Part shown: positions 1 to 7,112 of the stretch, piece after piece | How positions within the stretch are numbered: position 1 is the first letter of the stretch | Layout of the letters: the number at the start of each line of letters is the position of its first letter | Assembly: GCA_003022085.1 (NCBI GenBank) | Contig: PXQK01000003.1 | Span: 1 to 10,935 of the forward strand | Length of the DNA: 10,935 nucleotides | Direction of reading: 5' to 3' | DNA from: Halobacteriales archaeon QH_10_65_19 | GTDB taxonomy: Archaea; Halobacteriota; Halobacteria; Halobacteriales; Haloarculaceae | Translations under genes and position numbers: made by a program | Notes under the pieces: model-generated | Seen by the model: the letters and a program-made list of their open reading frames with translations, nothing else | The model's database searches: none | What the model was told of the DNA's origin: nothing

Positions 1-37
1 CCGCTGGCTGCGGCGGACATGGCATTGAGGCTCAACT

Positions 38-928
38 ATGGCAAAAGTGTTAGACGAATCAAACAACGTAGCGATAACGGAAGAGGACCTCGAGACAAAG
101 TCGAAAGGCGAGCTCATCAAACTCGCCGGCAAACTGCGCGACCGACGCAACGAGCTAAACCAGCTGGCCTCGGAGAAGGCCTCCGAGCGCGACGAGCTCA
201 ACGCAAAGACGCGCGAGAAAGTCGACGAGGCACAGGAACACCGCGAGAAGCGCGACCAGCTCAACGAGGAAGTTCAGGAGCACAAAGAGAAGCGCAACGA
301 GCTGAACGCGGAGGCCAACGAGCTGTTCGACAGGGTCGAGCAGATGAAAAACGATCTGAAGCTCGACGAGGGCAAAAAGATCGAGGAACTCGAAGAGGAG
401 ATAGAGGATCTGGAGTTCAAACAGCAGACCGAGGTGCTCGAGGCCGAAGACGAGCGTGAACTCATCGAGAAGATCGAGGCGAAACGCGAGAAGCTCCAGA
501 AAAAGAAAGAAAAAATCGAGCAAAACGAGGAACTCGACGACCTGGAAGCCGAGGCGGAGGAGGTACGCGCCGAGGCATCGAAGCACCACCAGAAGGTGAC
601 CGAACTCGCGGACGAGGCCCAGAAGCACCACAACAAGATGATCGAGGCCTACCGCGAGGCCGACGAGATCCGGGACGATGCCGACGAGAAACACGAGGAG
701 TTCGTCGAGGTACAGGAGGCCGCAGACCAGCACCACGAGGACTTCGTGCGCGTCCAGAAGCGTCTCCGCGAACTCGACAAGAAAGAAGAAGAAAAAGAGC
801 GCGAACAGCGCGAGGAGAAACAGGAGGCCGCCCGCGAGGAGGCCGAAGAGATCTACCAGAAATTCAAGGAAGGCGAGACCCTCGACACCGAGGACCTGAT
901 GAAGCTCCAGAAGACCGGCCTGCTGTAG
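38..928 (+). CDS. Archaeal acidic coiled-coil protein (COG1340-like)
   Basis: This 296-residue protein is almost entirely Glu/Lys/Asp/Arg/Gln/Ala-rich helix. There are no membrane spans, no signal peptide and no cysteines. Heptad-like patterning runs from about residue 20 to 275. A short non-coiled N-terminus precedes it, and a distinctive tail (about 276-296, ending KLQKTGLL) follows. Histidines occur in the C-terminal half as KHH/QHH motifs at 183-184, 197-198, 219 and 232-233. Overall it matches the uncharacterised archaeal coiled-coil family COG1340, which in haloarchaea I recall lying near the phosphoserine phosphatase gene serB. The 37 bases upstream are too short to show what precedes it. 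The ATG at 38 is chosen because a GAGG motif lies 7 bases upstream and codon bias is good from that point. The family has no established biochemical role; a structural or scaffolding function is inference. Confidence 0.88.
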   Translation: MAKVLDESNNVAITEEDLETKSKGELIKLAGKLRDRRNELNQLASEKASERDELNAKTREKVDEAQEHREKRDQLNEEVQEHKEKRNELNAEANELFDRVEQMKNDLKLDEGKKIEELEEEIEDLEFKQQTEVLEAEDERELIEKIEAKREKLQKKKEKIEQNEELDDLEAEAEEVRAEASKHHQKVTELADEAQKHHNKMIEAYREADEIRDDADEKHEEFVEVQEAADQHHEDFVRVQKRLRELDKKEEEKEREQREEKQEAAREEAEEIYQKFKEGETLDTEDLMKLQKTGLL

Positions 929-1002
929 AGAACGCACGCCGACGGTTCCTTCCGTTGTCGAGGGGTGGGGTGTGGGGCAGTCCCTGTCCTGTTGTCCGAC
1001 AG

Positions 1003-1010
1003 TATAAAAA
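1003..1010. promoter_or_regulatory. Orphan TATA-like box in a convergent gap
   Basis: The 147-base gap 929-1075 separates the 3' ends of two convergent genes, where no promoter is expected. It nevertheless contains TATAAAAA, a good archaeal TATA box on the plus strand (TTTTTATA on the minus strand). On the plus strand an ATG at 1028 sits near where a leaderless start would fall. It opens an 83-codon frame that soon becomes antisense to the M24 gene and looks like a shadow. The box could drive an antisense RNA on either strand, or be fortuitous. I see no stable hairpin or T-run that would mark a terminator here. Confidence 0.3.
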
Positions 1011-1075
1011 CAACCACGCACGGCCGTATGAGACGCCGAAATTCTGCGTGCCGACCATACTCGGGGCAGTCACTC

Positions 1076-2350
1076 TCAGTAGTCGATCCGGGAGATCTCC
1101 TCGACGGGCCACTCGCTCAATATCTCGACGCCATTCTCGCGGACGACGACCATCTCCTCGACGCGGACGCCCTGCCGGCCTGCGGGTTCCTGGGTCTCGA
1201 CGGCCATCGTCATCCCCTCCTCGATCTCGATTGGGTGCTCGGGGGAGATGCCGCGCCAGATCAGCGGCACCTCGTATAGCTGGAGTCCAAGGCCGTGGGC
1301 CCAGTGGTTTGTGGTCATCTGCCAGGGCTCCTCCGCCCCGTAGTAGTCGGCGTGCTCGCCTTCCATGTCAGGGAACCCTTTCGCGATCTCGTCGGTGGTC
1401 ACGCCGGGCTCGATCCGTTCGAGTACGTCATAGAGGTTGTCCCGCGCGATCTCGTAGGCGTTTTCCTGTTCCTGCGTGGGCTGTCCCATGGAGAACGTCC
1501 GGTAGTAACACGAGCGGTAGCCCAGATAGCCGATGTTGTAGAAGTCCGCGTACACCAGGTCGTTCGGCCGCAGCATCCGGTCGGTGGTGTTGGCCTGGTG
1601 TTTTGGCCAGGTGTTGGGTCCGGAGGTGAGGTAGCCGCCGCCGACGAACGCGCCATGGCGCCACAGCTCCCGCACTGCGTCGCCCCACACCTCGGTTTCA
1701 CGTATACCCGGCTCCGCCGTGTTCCTGATCCGCTGGAAGCCAGCCTCGCAGATGGCAGCGACCATCCGCAGACACTCGATCTCGTCCTCGGTTTTGGTCT
1801 TGCGCGCATCGAGCATCACCTCGCTTGCGGTGCCGGTGTCGACGTCGATGCCCTGCTCCTCGAACGCGTCGACGAGGCCCTGATTGCCGATATCGAGCCC
1901 GAGCGTCCCGTCGCCGACGCCGTACTCGTCCATTGCGCTGGCGACCAGTTCGGCCATCTTCGAGAGCAGGAACCCCCGGGCCGAATCGCGGCCCGAGGCG
2001 CGGGGGACGTTGCCCAGGCCGGGACAGGCATAGCGGATGTCCTCGAGCCACGGGCAGTGTTCCCGCTGGTTGCTCGCGTGGTCTGCGGTGTCCCAGTGGA
2101 CGACGTCGCCGTTCTCGGTCAGCAGAGTGTAGTGATCCGCGCCGCTGCCGCCGGTCATCGCCAGACCGGTCACGTACCGGATGTTCGGGTCCGACACCAG
2201 CAGCATCGCGCCCAGGTCGGTCTCCCGGAGACGGTCGAGAGCCTTTGCCTTCCGCTCCTCGCGGAGGCGTCGGGTGTTGATCCGCTCCTCCCAGTCGACG
2301 GCCTGCGTGCCGAGCGTCCCCTCCATGTAGCCGCGCTCGTGGAACGTCAT
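1076..2350 (-). CDS. M24-family (creatinase/prolidase-like) protein, altered metal site
   Basis: This 424-residue protein has the two-domain layout of aminopeptidase P, prolidase and creatinase. The N-terminal domain (about 30-185) contains SDPNIRYVTG. The C-terminal pita-bread domain (about 190-415) has recognisable M24 landmarks: SGPNTWPKH with His251, GYRSCYYRTF at 277-286, HGLGL with His352, AVET with Glu385 and VRVEE with Glu398. In metal-dependent members two Asp residues bracket the GY(x)xD motif. Here Asp269 is present but slightly offset, and the second Asp position is Cys281 (codon checked in the DNA). His352, Glu385 and Glu398 are kept. It may therefore be a single-metal or metal-free hydrolase, as creatinase is, rather than a true Xaa-Pro peptidase. 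The DMSP-lyase DddP belongs to the same fold, but the position of its catalytic Asp appears to be Leu358 here. It is divergent from the binding-protein gene, suggesting it acts on the imported compound. The start at 2350 is supported by a TATA-like box about 26 bases upstream. The family call is firm; the substrate is unknown. Confidence 0.88.
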   Translation of the reverse strand: MTFHERGYMEGTLGTQAVDWEERINTRRLREERKAKALDRLRETDLGAMLLVSDPNIRYVTGLAMTGGSGADHYTLLTENGDVVHWDTADHASNQREHCPWLEDIRYACPGLGNVPRASGRDSARGFLLSKMAELVASAMDEYGVGDGTLGLDIGNQGLVDAFEEQGIDVDTGTASEVMLDARKTKTEDEIECLRMVAAICEAGFQRIRNTAEPGIRETEVWGDAVRELWRHGAFVGGGYLTSGPNTWPKHQANTTDRMLRPNDLVYADFYNIGYLGYRSCYYRTFSMGQPTQEQENAYEIARDNLYDVLERIEPGVTTDEIAKGFPDMEGEHADYYGAEEPWQMTTNHWAHGLGLQLYEVPLIWRGISPEHPIEIEEGMTMAVETQEPAGRQGVRVEEMVVVRENGVEILSEWPVEEISRIDY

Positions 2351-2373
2351 TGTCAGCGTTTTCCACGGCCCGC

Positions 2374-2380
2374 ACTAAAC
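2374..2380 (-). promoter_or_regulatory. TATA-like box of the M24 gene
   Basis: On the minus strand GTTTAGT lies centred about 26-27 bases before the ATG at 2350, the spacing expected for a leaderless haloarchaeal transcript (TTTAWA-type box). No ribosome-binding site is evident. It lies in the 146-base divergent gap shared with the binding-protein gene. Confidence 0.4.
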
Positions 2381-2466
2381 CGTGCCGTTCTTCGACAGCG
2401 GATGGCCGGGCCGCGTGTCTCGACTCGGTCGAAAACCGGCGAACCCAGCCCCTGAAGACAAAAGCC

Positions 2467-2473
2467 CTTTACT
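2467..2473 (+). promoter_or_regulatory. TATA-like box of the binding-protein gene
   Basis: CTTTACT, preceded by an A-rich stretch that could serve as BRE, is centred about 27 bases before the ATG at 2497. That favours a leaderless start at 2497 over the in-frame ATG at 2476, which lies only a few bases beyond the box and would fall upstream of the predicted transcript start. Confidence 0.45.
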
Positions 2474-2496
2474 GTATGTCGCCGAACGGATTTGCA

Positions 2497-4165
2497 ATGT
2501 CGTATGATAGCACACCGGAGATCGGGCGGCGGCAGCTACTGGCAGCCCTGGGCGTCGGCGTCAGCACCGGGCTGGCCGGGTGCCTCGGCGACGATGACGA
2601 CGACGGTAACGGCAACGAGAACGGCAACGGAAACGGAAACGGGGACGGGGACTCGGAGTTCCGGGTGGGACTCAACAGCGAACCGAGCACGCTGGACATC
2701 CACGAATCCGGACGGATCCCGGAGGGGGTCGCGCTCGCCCCGATCCACGAGACCCTGTTTCTCCTGAACAGTGATATCGAGCCGGTCCCGCATCTCGCCT
2801 CGGACTACGAGATACTCGACGACGCGAGGCAGTTCGTGTTCCAGCTCGAGGAGGGCGTCACGTTCCACAACGAGACCGAGCTGGACGCCGAGCAGGTCGT
2901 CTGGAACTTCGAGCGGCTCGTCGACCTCGGTGCGCACGCGTCGGTCTTCGACCCGGTCACAGAGATGGAGGCGTCGGGAACGTACGATCGAGACGGACCA
3001 GCCGTACCCGCTGTTCCTACGGGAACTCTCGGAGTTCGAGATCGGGATGGCACCCCGCGACGCAGTCGAGGACGCCGGCGACGACTGGGGGCGGGAGGTC
3101 ATCGTCGGCACCGGACCGTACGAGTTCGTCGAGTGGGCGGCCGCCGACTACGTCGAACTGGAGCGGTACGACGACTACGAGTGGGGGCCGGAGTTCACGA
3201 GCCGCCCACAGTCCAACGTCGACCGCGTCGTCCTCGACATCATCCCGGAAGACGCTACGCGTGCCAACGAGCTGACCGCCGGCGACCTCCACGCCGATTA
3301 CGAGACCGCGCTCGGACAGGCGGCGTCGATCGAGGACAACAGCGGGACAGAGGTCCGGCGTACCCAGTCGACGTGGACGTTCCTCCCGGTCAACACGGCG
3401 AAGCCACCGACCGACGAGATCGAGGTGCGGCGGGCGATCGCTCACGCGATCAACCGCGGTCCCCTCATCGACGTCGGGCTCGATGGCGAGGGGGAGACGA
3501 CCAAGGGGTTCGTCCCGCCGTTCTGGGCGAACGCGCTTCCCGAGTCGGAGAACGAGGAGCTGCACCCGGCCTATAGCCCCGACGCGGCCCGCGAGGAGCT
3601 CGACGCAGCCGGCTGGACGAACGACGAGGAGGGGGAGACGAGGGCCCGCGACGGCGAGGAACTCCGGCTGAATCATTACTCGTTCCCGTTCCCGCTGTTG
3701 TCGAACCAGGCGGAGGCCATCCAGGCCATGCTGAGCGAGGTCGGCATCGCGACCGACCTCCAGGTGCCCGAGGCGTCGACGTTCTACGCCGAACTCGAGA
3801 ACAACGAGCACCACCTCGCTAACAGCGGCGGCGCGTTCACCCCGTTCGCGTCGTCGGTGCTCTCGGACTACTACCACAGCAGCCAGAAGACGAGCGAGGT
3901 CGGCGGCCTGAACTTCGGTAACTACGAGAATTCGGAGGTAGACGACCTCATCGGGCAGGCCCAATTTGACCCCGACCCCGAGGCCCGGGTGGAGGCGGCG
4001 CTCGAAGCCCAGCGGATCCTCCACCAGGACCTGCCGGCGATCCCGCTCAACCTGCTCAACCGGATCTACGCGTTCAAAGACGGGGTGCAGGGCGTCGACG
4101 AGTGGACTGAGCACCCGCTCTGGTGGGGGCAGTACCACCTCCACCTCCGGGAAGTCGGACTGTAG
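2497..4165 (+). pseudogene. Frameshifted family-5 ABC solute-binding lipoprotein (DppA/OppA-like)
   Basis: Two abutting reading frames make one protein. The first (2497 to about 2985) starts with a twin-arginine lipoprotein signal: RRQLLAAL at residues 11-18 and lipobox LAGC ending at Cys29. A D/N/G-rich tether (31-52) follows, then the mature start EFRVGLNSEPSTLDIHES and the HETLFLLN and WNFERLV regions typical of SBP family 5. The second, in the +1-shifted frame (about 2981-4165), resumes at ETDQPYPLFLREL and carries GTGPYEFVEW, RRAIAHAINR, the AREELDAAGW segment and the usual C-terminus. Neither half is complete alone; joined they give about 556 residues, normal for the family. Restoring two bases so that the junction reads G-T-Y-T-I-E-T-D gives a perfect family-like join, so a 2-base deletion (or 1-base insertion) is likely. 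The intact protein would be a membrane-anchored receptor for the DppBCDF importer on the opposite strand, whose operon ends 28 bases away. Either this is a true pseudogene or a sequencing error; the rest shows no decay. Confidence 0.88.
2605..2652 (+). repeat. Hexamer repeat encoding the (G/E)(N/D) lipoprotein tether
   Basis: Eight tandem, imperfect 6-base units of the form GGNAAC, grading to GGGGAC, encode alternating Gly-Asn, Glu-Asn and Gly-Asp pairs just after the acidic run that follows the lipobox Cys. Such low-complexity tethers are common in haloarchaeal lipoproteins. The near-identical units make this stretch prone to slippage and length change between strains. Confidence 0.75.
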
Positions 4166-4193
4166 GCCGGTCTCGGCGGCGCCGGTTCCCTGT

Positions 4194-5201
4194 CTACTCG
4201 TAGTGGTGGCAGGCACACCGGTGGCCGTCGGCGACCTCCTCGAACACCGGTCCGTCCTCCTCACAGACCGGGCCGATGTACTCCTGGCAGCGCGGGTGAA
4301 ACCGGCAGCCTGACGGCGGGTTCTCCGGGCTCGGAACCGATCCCTCGAGCAGGATGCGATCCTCCATGCGCTCCGGTCCTGCCCGGGGAACGGACGACAA
4401 CAGCGCCTTCGTGTACGGGTGCTTGGGCGACTCGAACAGCTGGTCGGTGGGTGCAACCTCGGCGAGTTTGCCGAGGTACATCACGGCGATCCGGTCCGCG
4501 GAGTGGCGGACGACGCTCAGGTCGTGGCTGATCAGCAGGAAGGTGAGGTCGTACTCCGCCTGGAGGTCGTTCAGCAGGTTGAGGATGCTCGCCTGGACCG
4601 ACACGTCGAGCGCGCTGGTCGGCTCGTCGGCGACAACAAACCGTGGGTTGATACTCAGCGCGCGGGCGATCCCGACCCGCTGTTGTTGTCCGCCGCTGAG
4701 TTCGTGGGGTGCCCGTCCGAGGTGTTCGGTCCCGAGCCCCACCTCCTCGACGAGTTCGACGGTGCGGGCGTGGCGCTTTTCCCGGGACCAGTCTGTCAGC
4801 GAGTGCATCGGCTCCCTGATGATCTTCCCGACCGACAGCCGCGGGTTGAGGCTCGAGGCCGGGTCCTGGAAGATGACCTGCATCTCTCGGCGGTACCGCT
4901 TCAGCTCCGCCTTCGAGGCGTCGGTGATGTCCGTCCCTCTGTACCGGATCCAGCCGCCTGTTGGCTCGTGCAGGCGCAACACCGTCCGACCGAGCGTCGA
5001 CTTTCCACAACCCGACTCGCCCACGAGGCCCAGCGTCTCGCCGTCCCCGATCTCGAACGAGACGCCGTCTACGGCTTTCACGTTCCCGACTGTCCGGTTC
5101 AGGATCCCCCCCTGTATCGGGAAGTACTTGCGGAGCCCCTCGACTTCGAGGATGGGATCTGCCACTGTCCCGTCGGCGACCGACTCAGTACCGCGCTTCA
5201 T
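4194..5201 (-). CDS. dppF: Peptide-type ABC transporter ATPase, DppF/OppF-like
   Basis: This 335-residue cytoplasmic ATPase energises the importer formed with DppB, DppC and DppD. Visible motifs are Walker A GESGCGKST (61-69), Q-loop Gln112 in FQDPASSLNP, signature LSGGQQQR (168-175), Walker B FVVADEP (188-194, Glu193) and H-loop His226. The C-terminal oligo_HPY extension (about 258-335) begins at HPYTKALLSSVP. It contains Cys299, Cys305, Cys313 and Cys329/331, spaced like the Fe-S-binding cysteines described in some dipeptide transporter ATPases. The ATG at 5201 is chosen because it overlaps the 3' end of dppD by 17 bases, implying translational coupling, and upstream codons do not look coding in this frame. 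It is the last gene of the operon. The ATRYP-like QGGILNRTVGNVKAVDGVSF N-terminus is typical of DppF rather than DppD. Family is certain; the transported substrate is not. Confidence 0.93.
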   Translation of the reverse strand: MKRGTESVADGTVADPILEVEGLRKYFPIQGGILNRTVGNVKAVDGVSFEIGDGETLGLVGESGCGKSTLGRTVLRLHEPTGGWIRYRGTDITDASKAELKRYRREMQVIFQDPASSLNPRLSVGKIIREPMHSLTDWSREKRHARTVELVEEVGLGTEHLGRAPHELSGGQQQRVGIARALSINPRFVVADEPTSALDVSVQASILNLLNDLQAEYDLTFLLISHDLSVVRHSADRIAVMYLGKLAEVAPTDQLFESPKHPYTKALLSSVPRAGPERMEDRILLEGSVPSPENPPSGCRFHPRCQEYIGPVCEEDGPVFEEVADGHRCACHHYE

Positions 5202-6207
5202 GTGGTCCCTCCCATGGCGGTGACGCCTCGACCGCGTCGTCGTAGAGGTGACAGGCTGCCTCGTGGCCTCCGCCCTGCCCGAGCAGTTCCGGGACCCATT
5301 CGTCACAGACAGGTCCGATGTAGTTCGGGCACCGGGACGCGAACGGACAGCCCGACGGCGGGGACTCCAGACTCGGAACCGACCCCTCGATGGTCGGCAG
5401 GCGATCCTGTGTCCTCCCGACGCGCGGGATCGACTCTGTGAGCTTGCGCGTGTACGGGTGCAGCGGCCGATCGAACAGCTCCCCGAGGGTACACCGCTCG
5501 GCAACCGTCCCGGCGTACATGACGGTGATCCACTCGGCGAGTTCGCTGACCGCCGCCAGGTTGTGGCTGATGTACAGCATCGCCATGTCGAACTCGGCCT
5601 GGATGTCCCGCATGAGTTCGAGGATCTTCGCCTGGGTCGTCACGTCCAGCGCGGTCGTCGGCTCGTCGGCGATGAGCAGGTCCGGCCGCGTGATCAGTCC
5701 CATCGCGATCATGACCCGCTGTCGCATGCCGCCGCTGAGTTCGTGGGGGTACTCGTCTACGAGCCGCTCGGGATCGGCGAGGCCGCACGCGTCGAGCATC
5801 TCGACGGCCTCCTCCCGGGCCTCCTCGACGGTGACGTCCCGGTGGGCGAACAGCGGCTCCATGACCTGCTTGCCGATCGTCAGCACCGGGTTGAGCGACT
5901 TCATCGGGTCCTGGTAGATCATGCTGATCCGGTTCCCCCGGATATCGTCCATCTCGGAATCCGACCGCTGGAGGAGATCTTCGCCGTCAAACAGGATCCG
6001 CCCGTGTGTGACCTCCGCCGGGGGCGTCTGCAACAGCTGGAGGACGGACAGCGCCGTCACGCTCTTCCCACAGCCGCTCTCGCCGATGAGGCCCACCACC
6101 TCGTTGTGGTCGATGTCGAGGCTCACCCCGTTGAGCGCGTGGACGGTGCCCTCCTCTGTCCGGAACTCCACGTGAAGATCCTCGATCTGGAGGAGTGGTT
6201 CTGACAT
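5185..6207 (-). CDS. dppD: Peptide-type ABC transporter ATPase, DppD/OppD-like
   Basis: This 340-residue partner ATPase of the DppBCDF importer has Walker A GESGCGKS (42-49), Q-loop Gln99 in IYQDPMKSLNP, signature LSGGMRQ (157-163), Walker B LLIADEP (177-183) and H-loop His215. The oligo_HPY C-terminal domain starts at HPYTRKLTESIP (about 250). Cys287, Cys293, Cys301 and Cys319 show nearly the same spacing as in the neighbouring ATPase, consistent with a possible Fe-S cluster. The SGGMRQRVMIA signature and the GESGCGKSVTA Walker A are characteristic of DppD/OppD. The ATG at 6207 follows the dppC stop by only two bases. The end overlaps dppF by 17 bases. The short tail after Cys319 (to 340) is not conserved in my recollection of the family. 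Confidence 0.93.
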   Translation of the reverse strand: MSEPLLQIEDLHVEFRTEEGTVHALNGVSLDIDHNEVVGLIGESGCGKSVTALSVLQLLQTPPAEVTHGRILFDGEDLLQRSDSEMDDIRGNRISMIYQDPMKSLNPVLTIGKQVMEPLFAHRDVTVEEAREEAVEMLDACGLADPERLVDEYPHELSGGMRQRVMIAMGLITRPDLLIADEPTTALDVTTQAKILELMRDIQAEFDMAMLYISHNLAAVSELAEWITVMYAGTVAERCTLGELFDRPLHPYTRKLTESIPRVGRTQDRLPTIEGSVPSLESPPSGCPFASRCPNYIGPVCDEWVPELLGQGGGHEAACHLYDDAVEASPPWEGPHEARY

Positions 6208-6209
6208 GG

Positions 6210-7109
6210 CTACAGTGGTCGTGACTGTTTCGGATCCAGCGCGTCGCGGAGGGCGTCCCCGAGCGCGTTGAACCCGATGACGGTGATCATGATGGCGAGT
6301 CCGGGGAACGTCGAGATCCACCACTCGGTCTGCAGCTGGTCGCGTCCTGCCTCGATGATAGCCCCCCACTCGGGTGTCGGCGGATTCACCCCCATCCCGA
6401 GGAACGACAGCGCCGCAACCTGCAGGATGACCGCCGGCAGGGTCAGCGTCGCGTAGACGATGATGCTCGCCGACGCGTTCGGCAGCACGTGACGGAGCAT
6501 GATCCGGACGTCGCTGACGGCGGCGACCTCGGCAGCCTCGATGTACTCGTCCTCCATGACGCTTTTCACGTCGCCGCGGACCAGGCGCGCAAAGCCGCGC
6601 CAGCCCACCGCTGCAAGGGCGACAACGAGCGGGAAGATCCCGCCGCCCATCATGCCGGCAATGGCCAGCGCGAGGACGATCCCTGGAATTGCGAGCATCA
6701 CGTCGACGAGGCGCATGATCCCAGCCTCGACGAGGCCGCCGTAGTAGCCGGCGACGAGCCCGAGGGTGACGCCGAGGAGGATCTGGAAGACGAGGATGCT
6801 GATGCCGAGCCCGAGTGCCCACCGGGTGCCGTGGATGACCCGGGAGAACACGTCCCGGCCGAACCGGTCGGTCCCGAACGGGTGCTCGAGGCTCGGCGGC
6901 TGGTTGGTCGCATCGTAGTTCTGTGCGATCGGATCGTGTGGAGCGATCTCGGGGGCGAAGACCGCGACGAGGATGAGCGTCCCGGTGAGCGCGACACCCA
7001 GGAGGCCGGCGTTGCTCTGCACCACTCGCGCGGGGACCTTGCTGTCGCGGATCGCTCTCAGCGTGCCTTTGAGATTGATTCCAGCCGTGCGGATGCGTTC
7101 TCTGAGCAT
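6210..7109 (-). CDS. dppC: Peptide-type ABC transporter permease, DppC/OppC-like
   Basis: This 299-residue inner-membrane subunit has a first membrane segment at about 34-53 (GVALTGTLILVAVFAP), followed by the extracytoplasmic HPFGTDRFGRDVFSR motif (76-90) diagnostic of DppC/OppC. Further hydrophobic segments lie at about 97-120, 136-155, 158-170, 213-237 and 265-283. The cytoplasmic EAA loop (EYIEAAEVAAVSDVRIMLRH, 188-207) docks on the ATPases, and VLPN follows it. The FLGMGVNPPTPEWGAII segment (236-252) is also characteristic. Length is normal. It starts 3 bases after the dppB stop and ends 2 bases before the dppD start, so these genes are surely cotranscribed. Confidence 0.95.
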   Translation of the reverse strand: MLRERIRTAGINLKGTLRAIRDSKVPARVVQSNAGLLGVALTGTLILVAVFAPEIAPHDPIAQNYDATNQPPSLEHPFGTDRFGRDVFSRVIHGTRWALGLGISILVFQILLGVTLGLVAGYYGGLVEAGIMRLVDVMLAIPGIVLALAIAGMMGGGIFPLVVALAAVGWRGFARLVRGDVKSVMEDEYIEAAEVAAVSDVRIMLRHVLPNASASIIVYATLTLPAVILQVAALSFLGMGVNPPTPEWGAIIEAGRDQLQTEWWISTFPGLAIMITVIGFNALGDALRDALDPKQSRPL

Positions 7110-7112
7110 AGT

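Noticed and set aside
1..37. End of an upstream gene such as serB
   Set aside because: Only 37 bases are present; stops occur in two frames, but nothing identifies which, if any, is coding.
1076..2350. M24 protein as DMSP lyase DddP or as creatinase
   Set aside because: The positions equivalent to the DddP catalytic Asp and two metal Asps, and to creatinase Glu262, appear substituted, so neither specific function can be claimed.
1295..2455. Long plus-strand open frame opposite the M24 gene
   Set aside because: It mirrors codon bias of the minus-strand gene, has no family motifs, and is a typical high-GC antisense shadow.
2970..2995. Programmed frameshift in the binding-protein gene
   Set aside because: No slippery run or downstream structure is apparent at the junction, and the family is not known for recoding; mutation or sequencing error is simpler.
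3017..4456. Long minus-strand open frame opposite the binding-protein gene
   Set aside because: It is the antisense shadow of a clearly recognisable SBP family-5 protein; its translation shows no domain.
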